DNA from: Tamlana flava
Lineage (GTDB): Bacteria; Bacteroidota; Bacteroidia; Flavobacteriales; Flavobacteriaceae
Assembly: GCF_041287255.1 (NCBI RefSeq)
Contig: NZ_JBGGTX010000003.1
Location: 186,001 to 250,000, forward strand
Direction: 5' to 3'
DNA: 64,000 bases
The position numbers were made by a program, and so were the translations under genes. The notes under the pieces were generated by a model. It was not told the origin of the DNA. It searched no databases and saw only the letters and a program-made list of their open reading frames with translations. Each line of letters opens with the position of its first letter. The stretch's first letter is position 1. Positions 27,687 to 37,200 of this stretch are shown piece by piece.

Positions 27687-29120
27687 ATGAAAATATTAAA
27701 AGGTCTTTTAAAAATTGTAAGTATTCTTTTAGGACTGCTAGTATTAACTGCTCTAATCTCACTTTGGATTGATTTAGAAAAAACCAGCTACCTAAACATC
27801 AAAGAAAACGAATTGGCAAACAAAGATTCTTTTCTTATAAAAGATGCCAATGTCATACCAATGAACCGAGATACTGTTTTGGTTAACCAAATGGTATACA
27901 TAAAAGAGGGCGTAATTCAGAAGATTGCCGACACTATTGAAGTCAATGGCATTGAAATTATTGACGCTAAAAATAAATTTTTAACACCTGGCCTTATTGA
28001 TATGCATGTTCATGTTTGGGACAGATATGAACTCGGTTTATACCTATCAAATGGCATTACAACGGTTAGAAATTTATGGGGCATGCCCATGCATTTAAGA
28101 ATTAAAGAAGATGTTAAAAATGACAAAATTTTTTCGCCCACGTTTATTACAACAGGACCAAAGCTCACAGGCTTGAAATTTATTGGTGACGATAATTTAA
28201 ATCTGACTAGTCCCAATGAAGGTAGAAATAAAGTGATTTCATACAAGGAAAGAGGTTACGACTTGATTAAAACTTATTACGGGCTGGATAAAGAAATATT
28301 TGATGCCATCATTGAGCAAGCCGAAATTTCAGAAATTGATATTGTTGCCCATCCCTCTCAAAAAGTGCCTTTTTCATATCATTTAAATCCAAAAATCAAA
28401 TCCATTGAACATGCCGAAGAAATTGTTCAGCAACCTTTGCAGTTCGATTTAGATACCATTAAACTAGAACCTATTATTGATTCCATATCGCGCTCCAACC
28501 ATACAAGTTATTGCCCAACAATAACGGTATTCAACAATATCTACCAAATGATGATTAATGATTCCATTTTAGATTCTGAGCCTTTAGCGTATATGAATCC
28601 GCTAATCAAAAAAACAGACAGTAAAAATCAATTTGAGCGCTGGTTTTATACAGAGCAAGATGACCCTTCCGCAACAGACCATATAAAAAAACAACATGAT
28701 TTTCATATTACAATAGTTAATAAACTTCACGAAGCAGGCGTAAATATAATTTGTGGCACCGACGCTGGCATTGGAGTTACCCTTCCTGGTTTTTCAATTC
28801 ACCAAGAACTGGCATTCTATAAAGAAGCTGGCCTTTCTAATTACGAGGCCTTGAAAACAGCTACGGCAAACCCTTCCAAAACACATAATTTCATGAACTC
28901 GTTGGGAACCATTGAAGAAGGCAAAATAGCCAATTTATTAATTGTTGACAAAAATCCCCTTTTGGAATTATCTTCACTTGAAAAACCTTCATTTGTTTTT
29001 ATTAAGGGAAGAAAATTAAATAGGGAGACACTGGATTATTTTGACGAAAAAGCTAAAAACAGAAACAATTTAATCGCTACGGCGCTTAGGTATTTGGAAA
29101 ACTTAATAATTGAAAAGTAA
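27687..29120 (+). CDS. Amidohydrolase family protein, membrane anchored
   Basis: A 477-residue metal-dependent hydrolase. One N-terminal helix (about 8-27) anchors it in the membrane. The TIM-barrel motifs are visible: DMHVHVWD (HxH), a His in DIVAHPSQ, a further His in SIEHAEE, and the Asp in CGTDAGIGV. GKIANLLIVDKNPL closes the beta-sandwich as in imidazolonepropionase- or Xaa-Pro dipeptidase-like members. The family hydrolyses cyclic amides or peptides; substrate unknown. Monocistronic. Confidence 0.9.
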   Translation: MKILKGLLKIVSILLGLLVLTALISLWIDLEKTSYLNIKENELANKDSFLIKDANVIPMNRDTVLVNQMVYIKEGVIQKIADTIEVNGIEIIDAKNKFLTPGLIDMHVHVWDRYELGLYLSNGITTVRNLWGMPMHLRIKEDVKNDKIFSPTFITTGPKLTGLKFIGDDNLNLTSPNEGRNKVISYKERGYDLIKTYYGLDKEIFDAIIEQAEISEIDIVAHPSQKVPFSYHLNPKIKSIEHAEEIVQQPLQFDLDTIKLEPIIDSISRSNHTSYCPTITVFNNIYQMMINDSILDSEPLAYMNPLIKKTDSKNQFERWFYTEQDDPSATDHIKKQHDFHITIVNKLHEAGVNIICGTDAGIGVTLPGFSIHQELAFYKEAGLSNYEALKTATANPSKTHNFMNSLGTIEEGKIANLLIVDKNPLLELSSLEKPSFVFIKGRKLNRETLDYFDEKAKNRNNLIATALRYLENLIIEK

Positions 29121-29179
29121 GCTACTTTAATAAGAATTACTTGAAGCAATTATACCTAGAAAGTTAACCAAATTCAATA

Positions 29180-29785
29180 TTAATGCTTCCCAAAAGCCTT
29201 TACCCCAGCTTCAATTCTGGTTTTTAAATAATTTTTTCGGGGTACGATTGGGCAAGAATATCTGTCGTTATAAGCGCAATAAGGGTTATACGCCGTATTA
29301 AAATCAATTATAATGGTTTCACTTTCAGGTATTTGAACGTCGATATAACGACCACCACCGTAGCTTTCTAGACCGTTAGTTTCATCCAAAAAAGGTAAAA
29401 ACAAGTGGTTTTCGTAACCTTCCTTCTCCATCATATCTTGGTTTTGGTAAATATCCAAAGTAAAAGTTTCACCTTTTAAAGTAAATGATAACTCAGCGTA
29501 TTTTATATAAACTGGCAGCCTGTCTGTTGTAGTTTTCATTTTGAACGCTTTTTCATTTGGCGTTCTTGTAAACTTTGCCTTTACCACATAGGTAGAATCG
29601 AACTCGAAAAAATCCAAACCTTCAAAATGCTTTCTATCCTCATCCTTGAGAGGTGACCTAGAAGCATCCTTAAATTGTGCATTAATTTCTTTTTGAAACT
29701 CAGTTTCACCCAACACAGGTCGCTTTTTCTGTTCACAACTTTTTAAATACAAAACACATACAAAAAGGAAAACAAATTTCTTCAT
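29180..29785 (-). CDS. DUF1684 domain lipoprotein
   Basis: A 201-residue protein with signal MKKFVFLFVCVLYLKSC (lipobox LKSC). The DUF1684 core is clear: LPFLDETNGLESYGGGRYIDV followed by DFNTAYNPYCAYNDRYSCPIVP and a final AGVKAFG. The Cys and Tyr-rich signature is highly conserved in this family; the function is unknown. Monocistronic on the reverse strand, convergent with the amidohydrolase gene. Confidence 0.92.
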   Translation of the reverse strand: MKKFVFLFVCVLYLKSCEQKKRPVLGETEFQKEINAQFKDASRSPLKDEDRKHFEGLDFFEFDSTYVVKAKFTRTPNEKAFKMKTTTDRLPVYIKYAELSFTLKGETFTLDIYQNQDMMEKEGYENHLFLPFLDETNGLESYGGGRYIDVQIPESETIIIDFNTAYNPYCAYNDRYSCPIVPRKNYLKTRIEAGVKAFGKH

Positions 29786-29831
29786 CTGATTAAAATTTCA
29801 TTTCAAAAATACAATTTCAAAATATTTTATA

Positions 29832-29839
29832 TAAGTTTG
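29832..29839 (+). promoter_or_regulatory. Putative -7 box of the short leader unit
   Basis: TAAGTTTG matches TAnnTTTG, 22 bases before the small ORF ATG at 29862. Confidence 0.5.
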
Positions 29840-29861
29840 TAGCTCAATAATAAAAATCAAA

Positions 29862-29945
29862 ATGCGTAATAACGTCACAATTTGTAGAAAGCAATGGACC
29901 TCTTCTTATACCGGAAGACGTTGGGCTTGTTATATATTGTGGTGA
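29862..29945 (+). CDS. Possible 27-residue leader peptide upstream of the MFS exporter
   Basis: ATG to TGA encodes a short peptide rich in Arg, Cys, Tyr and Trp (ICRKQWTSSYTGRRWACYIL), ending in Trp. It has its own -7 box, and a strong terminator hairpin begins 26 bases after its stop. The order promoter, mini-ORF, terminator, exporter gene is that of ribosome-mediated attenuation leaders. The last codons (UGGUGA) contain GGTGA, complementary to TCACC in the terminator loop. Translation is unproven; it could equally be a small RNA. Confidence 0.45.
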   Translation: MRNNVTICRKQWTSSYTGRRWACYILW

Positions 29946-29971
29946 TATAAATATAAAATATTGCAATATTT

Positions 29972-30007
29972 AAAAGTCCGACTTCACCGTCGGACTTTTT
30001 GTTTTTT
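29972..30007 (+). terminator. Strong terminator between the leader ORF and the MFS gene
   Basis: Stem AAAAGTCCGAC / GTCGGACTTTT of 11 perfect pairs, loop TTCACC, followed by TGTTTTTT. It lies 52 bases upstream of the MFS ATG, so the exporter is either expressed by readthrough or antitermination, or from a promoter I cannot see. Confidence 0.85.
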
Positions 30008-30058
30008 AGTAAAACCATTAATTTAATTAAGTCCCTATTTAAAAGGGATAAAAGAGGA

Positions 30059-31297
30059 ATGAAAACTTTATTCAACAATTATTTAAACACCTTTAAAGGC
30101 TTATCTGTAGAGGTGTGGTGGTTGGCGTTAATATCACTTATTAACAGGGCGGGCACGATGGTTATTCCATTTTTGTCACTTTACTTAACCGAAAGTCTTA
30201 GTTTTTCGTTAAGTGAAGTGGGCTGGATAATGAGTGCCTTTGGGCTGGGTTCTGTGGTCGGCTCATGGGTTGGTGGAAAGTTAACCGATAAAATTGGCTA
30301 TTATAAAGTTATGACCATAAGTCTATTGGCAACTGGATTTCTATTTATTGCTCTACAGTTTTTAAAAACATTTGAAACACTTTGTATCGGTATCCTGATT
30401 GTTATGTTAGTAGCCGATATGTTTCGACCAGCCATGTTTGTAGCCTTGAGCGCACATAGCATACCTGAAAACAAAACACGGTCTGTCACGCTGATACGCC
30501 TCGCCATAAATTTGGGGTTTTCGGCAGGGCCAGCAATTGGTGGGCTTATTATTACAACATTAAGTTATGGCGGCCTGTTTTGGGTCGATGGCATAACGTG
30601 CATTCTAGCTACTTTGGTATTGATTACAGTTCTAGATCCGAAAAAATCCAAAGTATTGGATGATGTTACCGTTGAAAACCCTAAATCGGCTTATCAAGAC
30701 AGAGCATTTTTGATTTTTCTTGTAGCCATGATGCTTTTCGGTATTGTGTTTTTACAGTATTTTTCAACCATGCCTTTGTATTATAGAGAAGGACATTTTT
30801 TAACGGAGTTTGAGATAGGCATCTTGTTAGGAGCAAATGGTTTTTTAATCTTTGTTTTTGAAATGCCTTTAATAAAATGGCTGGAAAATACTAGTTTTTC
30901 CAAAATAGGTTTAATGCTTTTTGGTGGCATTTTAACCGGGGGAAGCTTTATTATTCTAAACTTAACCTCTTGGTCTGGAATATTGATTTTGGGCATGTTG
31001 CTCATGACCTTTGGTGAAATGATTGCATTCCCGTTCTCCAACGCATTTGCTTTGGAAAGAGCCAAAAAAGGCAATCAAGGTGAATACATGGCTCTCTATT
31101 CCATAGCATTTTCATTTGCCCATATTTTTGGCCACAATGCTGGCATGCGCTTGGTTGACCAACTGGGGTTTGACAACACTTGGTATATCATTACCCTACT
31201 GGCTGCGATTTGTGTATTTTTGTTATTTGGTTTGAGGCAGTATTTAAATGCAACGAAAGCAAATAGAGAAAAAGCCAACCTGACCCCTTGGATTTAA
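30059..31297 (+). CDS. MFS transporter, drug-efflux type
   Basis: A 412-residue 12-helix major facilitator. Loop 2-3 carries motif A, GGKLTDKIGYYKVM, typical of H+-coupled drug exporters of the MdtH/YajR kind. ATG 30059 is preferred: GAGGA precedes it directly and the frame further up runs through the terminator. A small hairpin (TCCCT...AGGGA, 30032-30048) sits just before the ribosome site. The substrate is unknown. The YpdA-like gene starts 25 bases downstream. Confidence 0.9.
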   Translation: MKTLFNNYLNTFKGLSVEVWWLALISLINRAGTMVIPFLSLYLTESLSFSLSEVGWIMSAFGLGSVVGSWVGGKLTDKIGYYKVMTISLLATGFLFIALQFLKTFETLCIGILIVMLVADMFRPAMFVALSAHSIPENKTRSVTLIRLAINLGFSAGPAIGGLIITTLSYGGLFWVDGITCILATLVLITVLDPKKSKVLDDVTVENPKSAYQDRAFLIFLVAMMLFGIVFLQYFSTMPLYYREGHFLTEFEIGILLGANGFLIFVFEMPLIKWLENTSFSKIGLMLFGGILTGGSFIILNLTSWSGILILGMLLMTFGEMIAFPFSNAFALERAKKGNQGEYMALYSIAFSFAHIFGHNAGMRLVDQLGFDNTWYIITLLAAICVFLLFGLRQYLNATKANREKANLTPWI

Positions 31298-31322
31298 AAA
31301 TTATCTAGTTCAATAAAAATAG

Positions 31323-32303
31323 ATGAAAGAAAAAACAAAAAAAGAAGTCATAATCATTGGAGGAGGTCCCATTGGTATTGCCTGTGCCTTAGAATGTAAA
31401 AAAAGAAATTGGGATTATTTAGTCATTGAAAAGGGAGCACTTACGAACTCACTTTTCAATTACCCAAAAAACATGACTTTTTTCTCAACTTCAGAAAAGT
31501 TGGAAATAGACGAAATTCCGTTTATTAGTAACAATCCCAAACCTAACAGGGATGAAGCATTGGAGTATTACAGACGTGTTACCAACTCGAACCAGTTGAA
31601 TATTAAATTATACGAAACTGTGGTTTCTATTAAAAAGGAAACAGACCATTTTAAAATTGCTACTAGCAAATCGAGTTACACGTCAAAATATGTCATCATC
31701 TGTACCGGGTTTTACGACATACCAAAACTATTGAACGTGCCCGGTGAAAACCTCCCAAAAGTTACCCACTATTATAAAGAAGCCCATAGCTACAGCATGC
31801 AAGAAATTGTTGTTGTTGGCGCCAGCAATTCTGCCGTTGATGCCGCTTTGGAAATATGGCGTAAGGGCGGACGGGTTACGATGGTGGTTCGAGGTGAAAC
31901 CATAGGCGAACGCGTCAAATATTGGGTACGGCCAGATATCATAAATCGTATTGAGGAAGGTAGTATAAAAGCCTACTACAATTCCGAAATAACGGAAATA
32001 AAAGAAGAAGAAGTAACAATTAAAACGCCAGATGGGATGATAAATATTCCTAATGACTATATAGTGGCCCTTACTGGTTATTTACCTAATTTCGAATTAT
32101 TGATTGGTAGCGGAATTTTGTTGTCGGATGACGAAAAACATATTCCCCAGTACAACAAAGAAACCATGGAAACCAATGTTGAAGGACTTTATTTAGCTGG
32201 GGTAATTTGTGGCGGTAAAGAAACCCATAAGTGGTTTATTGAAAATTCAAGAATTCATGCAAAACTAATTGCCGAACATTTAGAGATTAAAATAAAAGAA
32301 TGA
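31323..32303 (+). CDS. YpdA-like FAD-dependent thiol oxidoreductase
   Basis: A 326-residue flavoprotein of the YpdA (Bdr) family, the putative NADPH-dependent bacillithiol disulfide reductase. FAD-binding GGGPIGIACALECKKRNW lies at residues 12-29; the NADPH fold has VVGASNSAVDAALEIWRKGG. SLFNYPKNMTFFSTSEKLEI is a family-specific stretch. No CxxC redox pair is present, as expected for YpdA. It overlaps the VOC gene by 4 bases (ATGA), so they are translationally coupled. Confidence 0.9.
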   Translation: MKEKTKKEVIIIGGGPIGIACALECKKRNWDYLVIEKGALTNSLFNYPKNMTFFSTSEKLEIDEIPFISNNPKPNRDEALEYYRRVTNSNQLNIKLYETVVSIKKETDHFKIATSKSSYTSKYVIICTGFYDIPKLLNVPGENLPKVTHYYKEAHSYSMQEIVVVGASNSAVDAALEIWRKGGRVTMVVRGETIGERVKYWVRPDIINRIEEGSIKAYYNSEITEIKEEEVTIKTPDGMINIPNDYIVALTGYLPNFELLIGSGILLSDDEKHIPQYNKETMETNVEGLYLAGVICGGKETHKWFIENSRIHAKLIAEHLEIKIKE

Positions 32304-32686
32304 ATTTAAACCAAATAACCATACCGTCATTAAATGTTGAACACGCCACTGAATTTTACAAAACTTTAGGGTTAAAACTTATTGTTGATGCCATTCCGAA
32401 ATACGTGAGGTTTGTATGTCCTGATGGCGATTCCACGTTTTCAATCCATCATGTGAATGAATTACCAAAAGGCGACGGTATTACCATTTATTTTGAAGAT
32501 GAACATTTAGACGAATGTGTTGCTAAACTTCAGCAAAAGGAAGTGATTTTCAACCAATTGCCGGAAGACAAGCCTTGGCTTTGGCGAGAAGCTCATTTGC
32601 AAGATCCCGATGGCAACAAAATCATTCTTTACTATGCAGGCAAAAACAGAAAAAATCCACCTTGGCGCATTGATTTGAAAGAATAA
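32300..32686 (+). CDS. VOC superfamily (glyoxalase-like) protein
   Basis: A 128-residue single-module pair of beta-alpha-beta3 repeats. ATEFYKTLGLKL and LQDPDGNKIILYYAGK are the typical ends of the fold. It may bind metal for thiol-dependent chemistry or resistance; the overlap with the YpdA-like gene suggests a link to low-molecular-weight thiol chemistry, which is inference. The stop is adjacent to the stop of the convergent Lrp gene. Confidence 0.85.
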   Translation: MNLNQITIPSLNVEHATEFYKTLGLKLIVDAIPKYVRFVCPDGDSTFSIHHVNELPKGDGITIYFEDEHLDECVAKLQQKEVIFNQLPEDKPWLWREAHLQDPDGNKIILYYAGKNRKNPPWRIDLKE

Positions 32687-33130
32687 TTACTTTATAGGAA
32701 TTACCTCTTTTTGTTTCACCACTCGCGATAAAACAATTTGTGTTTTAGACTCTCCGTAGGTAATGAGCTGGTCAATAAACGACTCCAAATGTTTATTGTT
32801 TTTTAAGACCACTTCCATCACAATATTTTCATCACCCGTAATCCGGTAACAGTTAATTACCTCCTCATAGGTTTTTACTTTTTCCAAAAAGGGCTTTAAT
32901 TTTCCCATAAAGGCCCTTAAGGTGATAATTGCTTTTAATTGATAACCAATTTCAAAAGGCGAAACAATCGTCTTATAACCTTCAATAATTCCCAAATCTT
33001 CCATCTTTTTAATGCGTTCTGAAACTGCAGGAGAACTTATGCCAACTTGGCGTCCAATTTCAGCATTGGAAAGCCTAGCATTTTGCTGTAAACATCTTAA
33101 AATCTTACTGTTAATCGAATCAATGCTCAT
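32687..33130 (-). CDS. Lrp/AsnC family transcriptional regulator
   Basis: A 147-residue regulator. The winged helix-turn-helix (about 5-60) reads ILRCLQQNARLSNAEIGRQVGISSPAVSERIKKME. The C-terminal RAM domain (about 65-145) binds amino acids and drives oligomerisation; CYRITGDENIVMEVVLKN is characteristic. Targets unknown. A TATATTTG box lies at 33169-33176 on its strand. Confidence 0.93.
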   Translation of the reverse strand: MSIDSINSKILRCLQQNARLSNAEIGRQVGISSPAVSERIKKMEDLGIIEGYKTIVSPFEIGYQLKAIITLRAFMGKLKPFLEKVKTYEEVINCYRITGDENIVMEVVLKNNKHLESFIDQLITYGESKTQIVLSRVVKQKEVIPIK

Positions 33131-33168
33131 TCAAAAGAAAACTAAACCTAAATAATTAAAATCTAAAG

Positions 33169-33176
33169 CAAATATA
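33169..33176 (-). promoter_or_regulatory. Putative -7 box of the Lrp gene
   Basis: The reverse strand reads TATATTTG, 38 bases before the Lrp ATG. Confidence 0.4.
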
Positions 33177-33253
33177 CAATTTTACTTTAAAAACTAAAGT
33201 TGAATCTCACTTCTTGTGACTAATTTTGATAAAATTGCTTGAAAGTTTAGAAT

Positions 33254-33649
33254 ATGTTACATAATACCCCATCAAACCTATCGGAATTACCGATTTACCA
33301 AAAAGCCCTAGAGATTTTTGCTCTGTCGCAAAATATATCGACCTACTTAAATCACGACTTATCTAGCTTGCAACCAGATGGTTCAGAGGACAATAATATT
33401 TATTTCTCTGGTGATATTGTGCAACAATCTGTTTCGTTGGCTCCTGAAATTTTAAATGTGGAGTTACAACGCCATTCCGACCAAAAGCATAAACATTTGG
33501 CAGCGTTAAGACGCCTTACCAATAAACTCTACAAAAATTCTTATAGACTAGAGCGCTCTAACAGTAATGGGAAAGATTTCCTGCCAATTTTGAGAAGTGA
33601 ACTTAAAAAGTTCAAAAAACTTCAGCGCTCTTGGATGCTTAGCTTATAA
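33254..33649 (+). CDS. Hypothetical helical protein, four-helix-bundle-like
   Basis: A 131-residue cytoplasmic protein without signal peptide. ELPIYQKALEIFALSQNISTYL at the start and the KHLAALRRLTNKLYKNSYRLE helix recall the outline of S23/bAvd four-helix-bundle proteins, but key residues cannot be verified by eye. Several amphipathic helices, no motifs for catalysis. Divergent from the Lrp gene, which could regulate it. Confidence 0.6.
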   Translation: MLHNTPSNLSELPIYQKALEIFALSQNISTYLNHDLSSLQPDGSEDNNIYFSGDIVQQSVSLAPEILNVELQRHSDQKHKHLAALRRLTNKLYKNSYRLERSNSNGKDFLPILRSELKKFKKLQRSWMLSL

Positions 33650-33712
33650 GAACATTTAGACTCTCCTTTAAGACTCTTAAAATATTCTTTGATTACGTTT
33701 CTATTAAACAAA

Positions 33713-33742
33713 AAGCCTCAAGATTTACATCTCAAGGCCTTT
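33713..33742 (-). terminator. Terminator of the 46-codon reverse-strand gene
   Basis: On the reverse strand AAGGCCTTGAGAT pairs with ATCTTGAGGCTT around GTAA, including G-U pairs that exist only in that direction, and is followed by TTTTTGTTT. It lies 25 bases after the small ORF stop and gives it independent support. Confidence 0.6.
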
Positions 33743-33766
33743 ATATCATTATTATTTTCTTAAACA

Positions 33767-33907
33767 TTATCTAGTTAGCATCGAATTTTTTAAATCTACT
33801 ATACTGGCTTCCAATAGATAGTACTTTTCAGATTTAACGATGTTTATCAACCAATCTAAATGGTTTTTTGACCGTCTTTTAAATTTGTATTTCAGTGTTG
33901 TTTCCAT
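33767..33907 (-). CDS. Small hypothetical protein, 46 residues
   Basis: ATG 33907 to TAA encodes a basic helical peptide (KYKFKRRSKNHLDWLINIVK, then SEKYYLLEASIVDLKNSML). Too short for routine gene calling. A direction-specific terminator follows it, and no other gene claims the interval. I do not recognise a family. Confidence 0.45.
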   Translation of the reverse strand: METTLKYKFKRRSKNHLDWLINIVKSEKYYLLEASIVDLKNSMLTR

Positions 33908-34201
33908 AGGTAAAAATTTTTAATTCTTGGGTTAATCAATAATTTTTAATAGCATCTGTAATACCAAGTTACACCTCGGGTTTGCAATCCAGAAAAAACA
34001 GAAAACAAATTAGTTAAACGGCTATTATTGAACCATAACGGGATTTTATTTGTAAAAAAAAACGATGAAATAAGGGTTTAAGCAGTATAGAATTGCTCAT
34101 ATTTACCTAAAAGCATTAATCAATAAAAAACACCTCAAAAACTTGATTATAAACAAATTAAAGCGAAATCCTGCAATTCATTGTAAGAACAGAAACCCTA
34201 C
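33908..34201. other. Gene-free AT-rich stretch
   Basis: About 290 bases between the 46-codon ORF and the end of icmF. Only short runs of A and stops in all frames; no hairpin with a U tract or ORF that I would support. Confidence 0.5.
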
Positions 34202-37200
34202 TTACATGTTTCGGCGATACTGTCCTCCCACTTCAAAAAGCGCCTGGGTTATCTGCCCTAAAGAACACACTTTACAAACTTCCATTAAGGCTTCAAAAGT
34301 ATTTTCATTTTTAATGGCCGTTTCCCGAAGGTCGTTTAACACTGATTCTGTATCGTTATTTTCGTGAAGATTTTGTAGCGTTTGTATTTGAAATTGCTTT
34401 TCTTCCTCGGTAGCCCTAATAACTTCCGCTGGCAAAATGGTTGGTGACCCTTTACTGCTTAAAAATGTATTCACGCCTATAATCGGGAATTTCCCACTAT
34501 GCTTCAATGTTTCATAATACAAACTTTCTTCTTGTATTTTACTGCGTTGGTACATGGTTTCCATGGCGCCCAAAACGCCTCCCCGTTCGGTAATTCGATC
34601 AAACTCTAAAAGCACCGCTTCCTCTACCAAATCGGTCAATTCTTCAATAATGAACGACCCTTGAATGGGGTTTTCATTTTTGGCAAGTCCCAATTCCTTA
34701 TTAATGATTAGCTGAATAGCCATGGCTCTTCGAACGGACTCCTCGGTTGGTGTTGTTATAGCCTCGTCGTAGGCGTTGGTGTGCAACGAATTGCAATTAT
34801 CATAAATGGCATACAAGGCTTGAAGCGTTGTGCGGATGTCATTAAAATCGATTTCTTGGGCATGCAAACTTCTTCCCGAAGTTTGGATATGATATTTAAG
34901 CATTTGGGCCCTCGGGTTTGCACCGTACTTGTGCTTCATGGCTTTTGCCCATATTTTTCGAGCCACACGACCAATAACCGCATATTCGGGATCTATTCCA
35001 TTGGAGAAAAAGAACGAAAGATTAGGACCGAACTTGTTGATGTCCATACCACGACTCAAATAATACTCCACGTATGTAAATCCATTGGAAAGCGTTAATG
35101 CCAATTGCGTAATTGGGTTTGCCCCAGCCTCGGCAATATGATAACCAGAAATGGAAACCGAATAGAAATTCCTAACATTGTTTTCGATAAAATACTCTTG
35201 GATGTCTCCCATCAACCTGAGTGCAAATTCCGTTGAAAAAATACATGTATTTTGCGCTTGGTCTTCTTTTAAAATATCGGCCTGAACTGTACCCCGCACT
35301 TGGGCAATGGTTTTTTTCTTTATTTCAGCATAAACTGCCTTTGGCAGCACTTGGTCACCGGTAACCCCTAAAAGCATTAACCCTAAGCCATTGTTTCCTT
35401 CGGGCAATTGCCCGTTATATTTGGGGCGTTCTTTGCCTTTGTAAAGTTTGGATATTTTTGATTCAACTTCTTTTTCCAGTCCCTTTTCCTTAATGTAAAT
35501 TTCACATTGTTGGTCAATGGCCGCATTCATAAAAAAGCCCAAAAGCATGGGCGCTGGCCCATTAATGGTCATGCTTACCGAGGTCAATTCATTTGCCAAA
35601 TTAAATCCTGAATATAATTTTTTGGCATCATCCAAACAACATATTGAAACGCCAGCATTACCAATTTTTCCGTAAATATCGGGGCGATATCCCGGGTCGT
35701 TTCCATAAAGGGTAACGCTATCAAAAGCCGTAGACAAACGTTTGGCCGGTAAACCTGAACTCACATAATGAAAACGTTTATTTGTGCGCTCTGGGCCGCC
35801 CTCTCCAGCAAACATTCTTGCGGGGTCTTCGCCCATTCTTTTAAATGGGTACAACCCAGCAGTATAAGGAAATGCACCGGGTACATTTTCTTGTAGACAC
35901 CACCTTAAAACATCACCCCAAGCTTGATATTTGGGCAACGCCACTTTTGGAATTTGGAGGTGTGAAAGTGACTCCGTATGCGTTTCAACTTTTATTTCTT
36001 TGTCGCGAACCTTAAATGTATAAATTGGTTCTTTATACATATTAACTTGTTCATCCCAACCCAAAATTAGTTCCCAATTTCTAAGGTCAAGGTTTAATTT
36101 TACGCGATCGAACTCTTTAAAAAGCAAACTCAAAAACTCTTTGGAACTGTCATTCTGAACTTGATTCAGAATCTCATTTTGATTTATTCCTTTTTTGGTT
36201 AAAAAAGACATCTCTACTGCGCTCGATGTAACATCACCCACTGAACAAATGGTTTTGTAAATACCATAAAGCTTTTGGGCGACTTCAACTTGTTCTAAAA
36301 CCTTTTTATTGTAATTGCGATTGTTTCCCGCTATTTCAGATAAATACCGTGTTCTTGATGGTGGAATGACATAAATCTTTTCACTCATTTCATTTGAAAT
36401 GGCAGAAGTTGATTTTATATTAGATTTTGTTTTTTCATTTAATTTTGAAATGACTGCCTGGTAAAGCGCATTCATTCCCGGGTCGTTAAATTGGGAGGCT
36501 ATGGTTCCAAAAACAGGTAAATCATCTTGCGAAACATCCCAAAGGTTATGGTTCCGCATGTACTGCTTTTTCACATCGCGTAAAGCATCCTGTGCACCCC
36601 GTTTATCAAATTTGTTGATGGCCACCAAATCGGCAAAATCTAGCATATCAATCTTTTCCAATTGTGTTGCTGCCCCAAATTCTGGGGTCATGACATAAAG
36701 TGAAACATTTGAATGTTCTATGATTTCGGTATCAGATTGACCAATACCGGAAGTTTCCAAAATTATAAAATCAAATTCGGCAGCTTTTAAAACCTGAATA
36801 GCCTCACTAACATATTTTGACAATGCCAAATTAGACTGGCGTGTAGCCAAACTGCGCATATAAACCCGTGGATTGTTAATGGCATTCATCCGGATTCTAT
36901 CCCCCAAAAGGGCTCCTCCTGTTTTACGCTTTGAGGGGTCAACGGAAATAATACCAACCGTTTTTTCAGGGAAATCATTTAAAAAACGTCTTACCAATTC
37001 ATCAACCAAACTCGACTTACCAGCACCACCAGTGCCCGTTATACCAAGAACCAAAGCCCCTCCCAAACTACCCGATGGGAAGGAATCCTTACTTAAGCTT
37101 GAAAATATATCCTTAAATTCTTCGGGTCTGTTTTCTGCCAGGGAAATTAATCTAGCTATGGTATTTACGTCTTTATCTCTTAAAGATTCTCCAATTCCCT

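Noticed and set aside
29999..30058. Longer MFS start from TTG
   Set aside because: It lies in the U tract of the terminator; ATG 30059 has a GAGGA site.
29875..30078. 67-codon reverse-strand ORF overlapping the leader unit
   Set aside because: It runs through the terminator hairpin and the MFS start, with no family-like sequence; a shadow frame.
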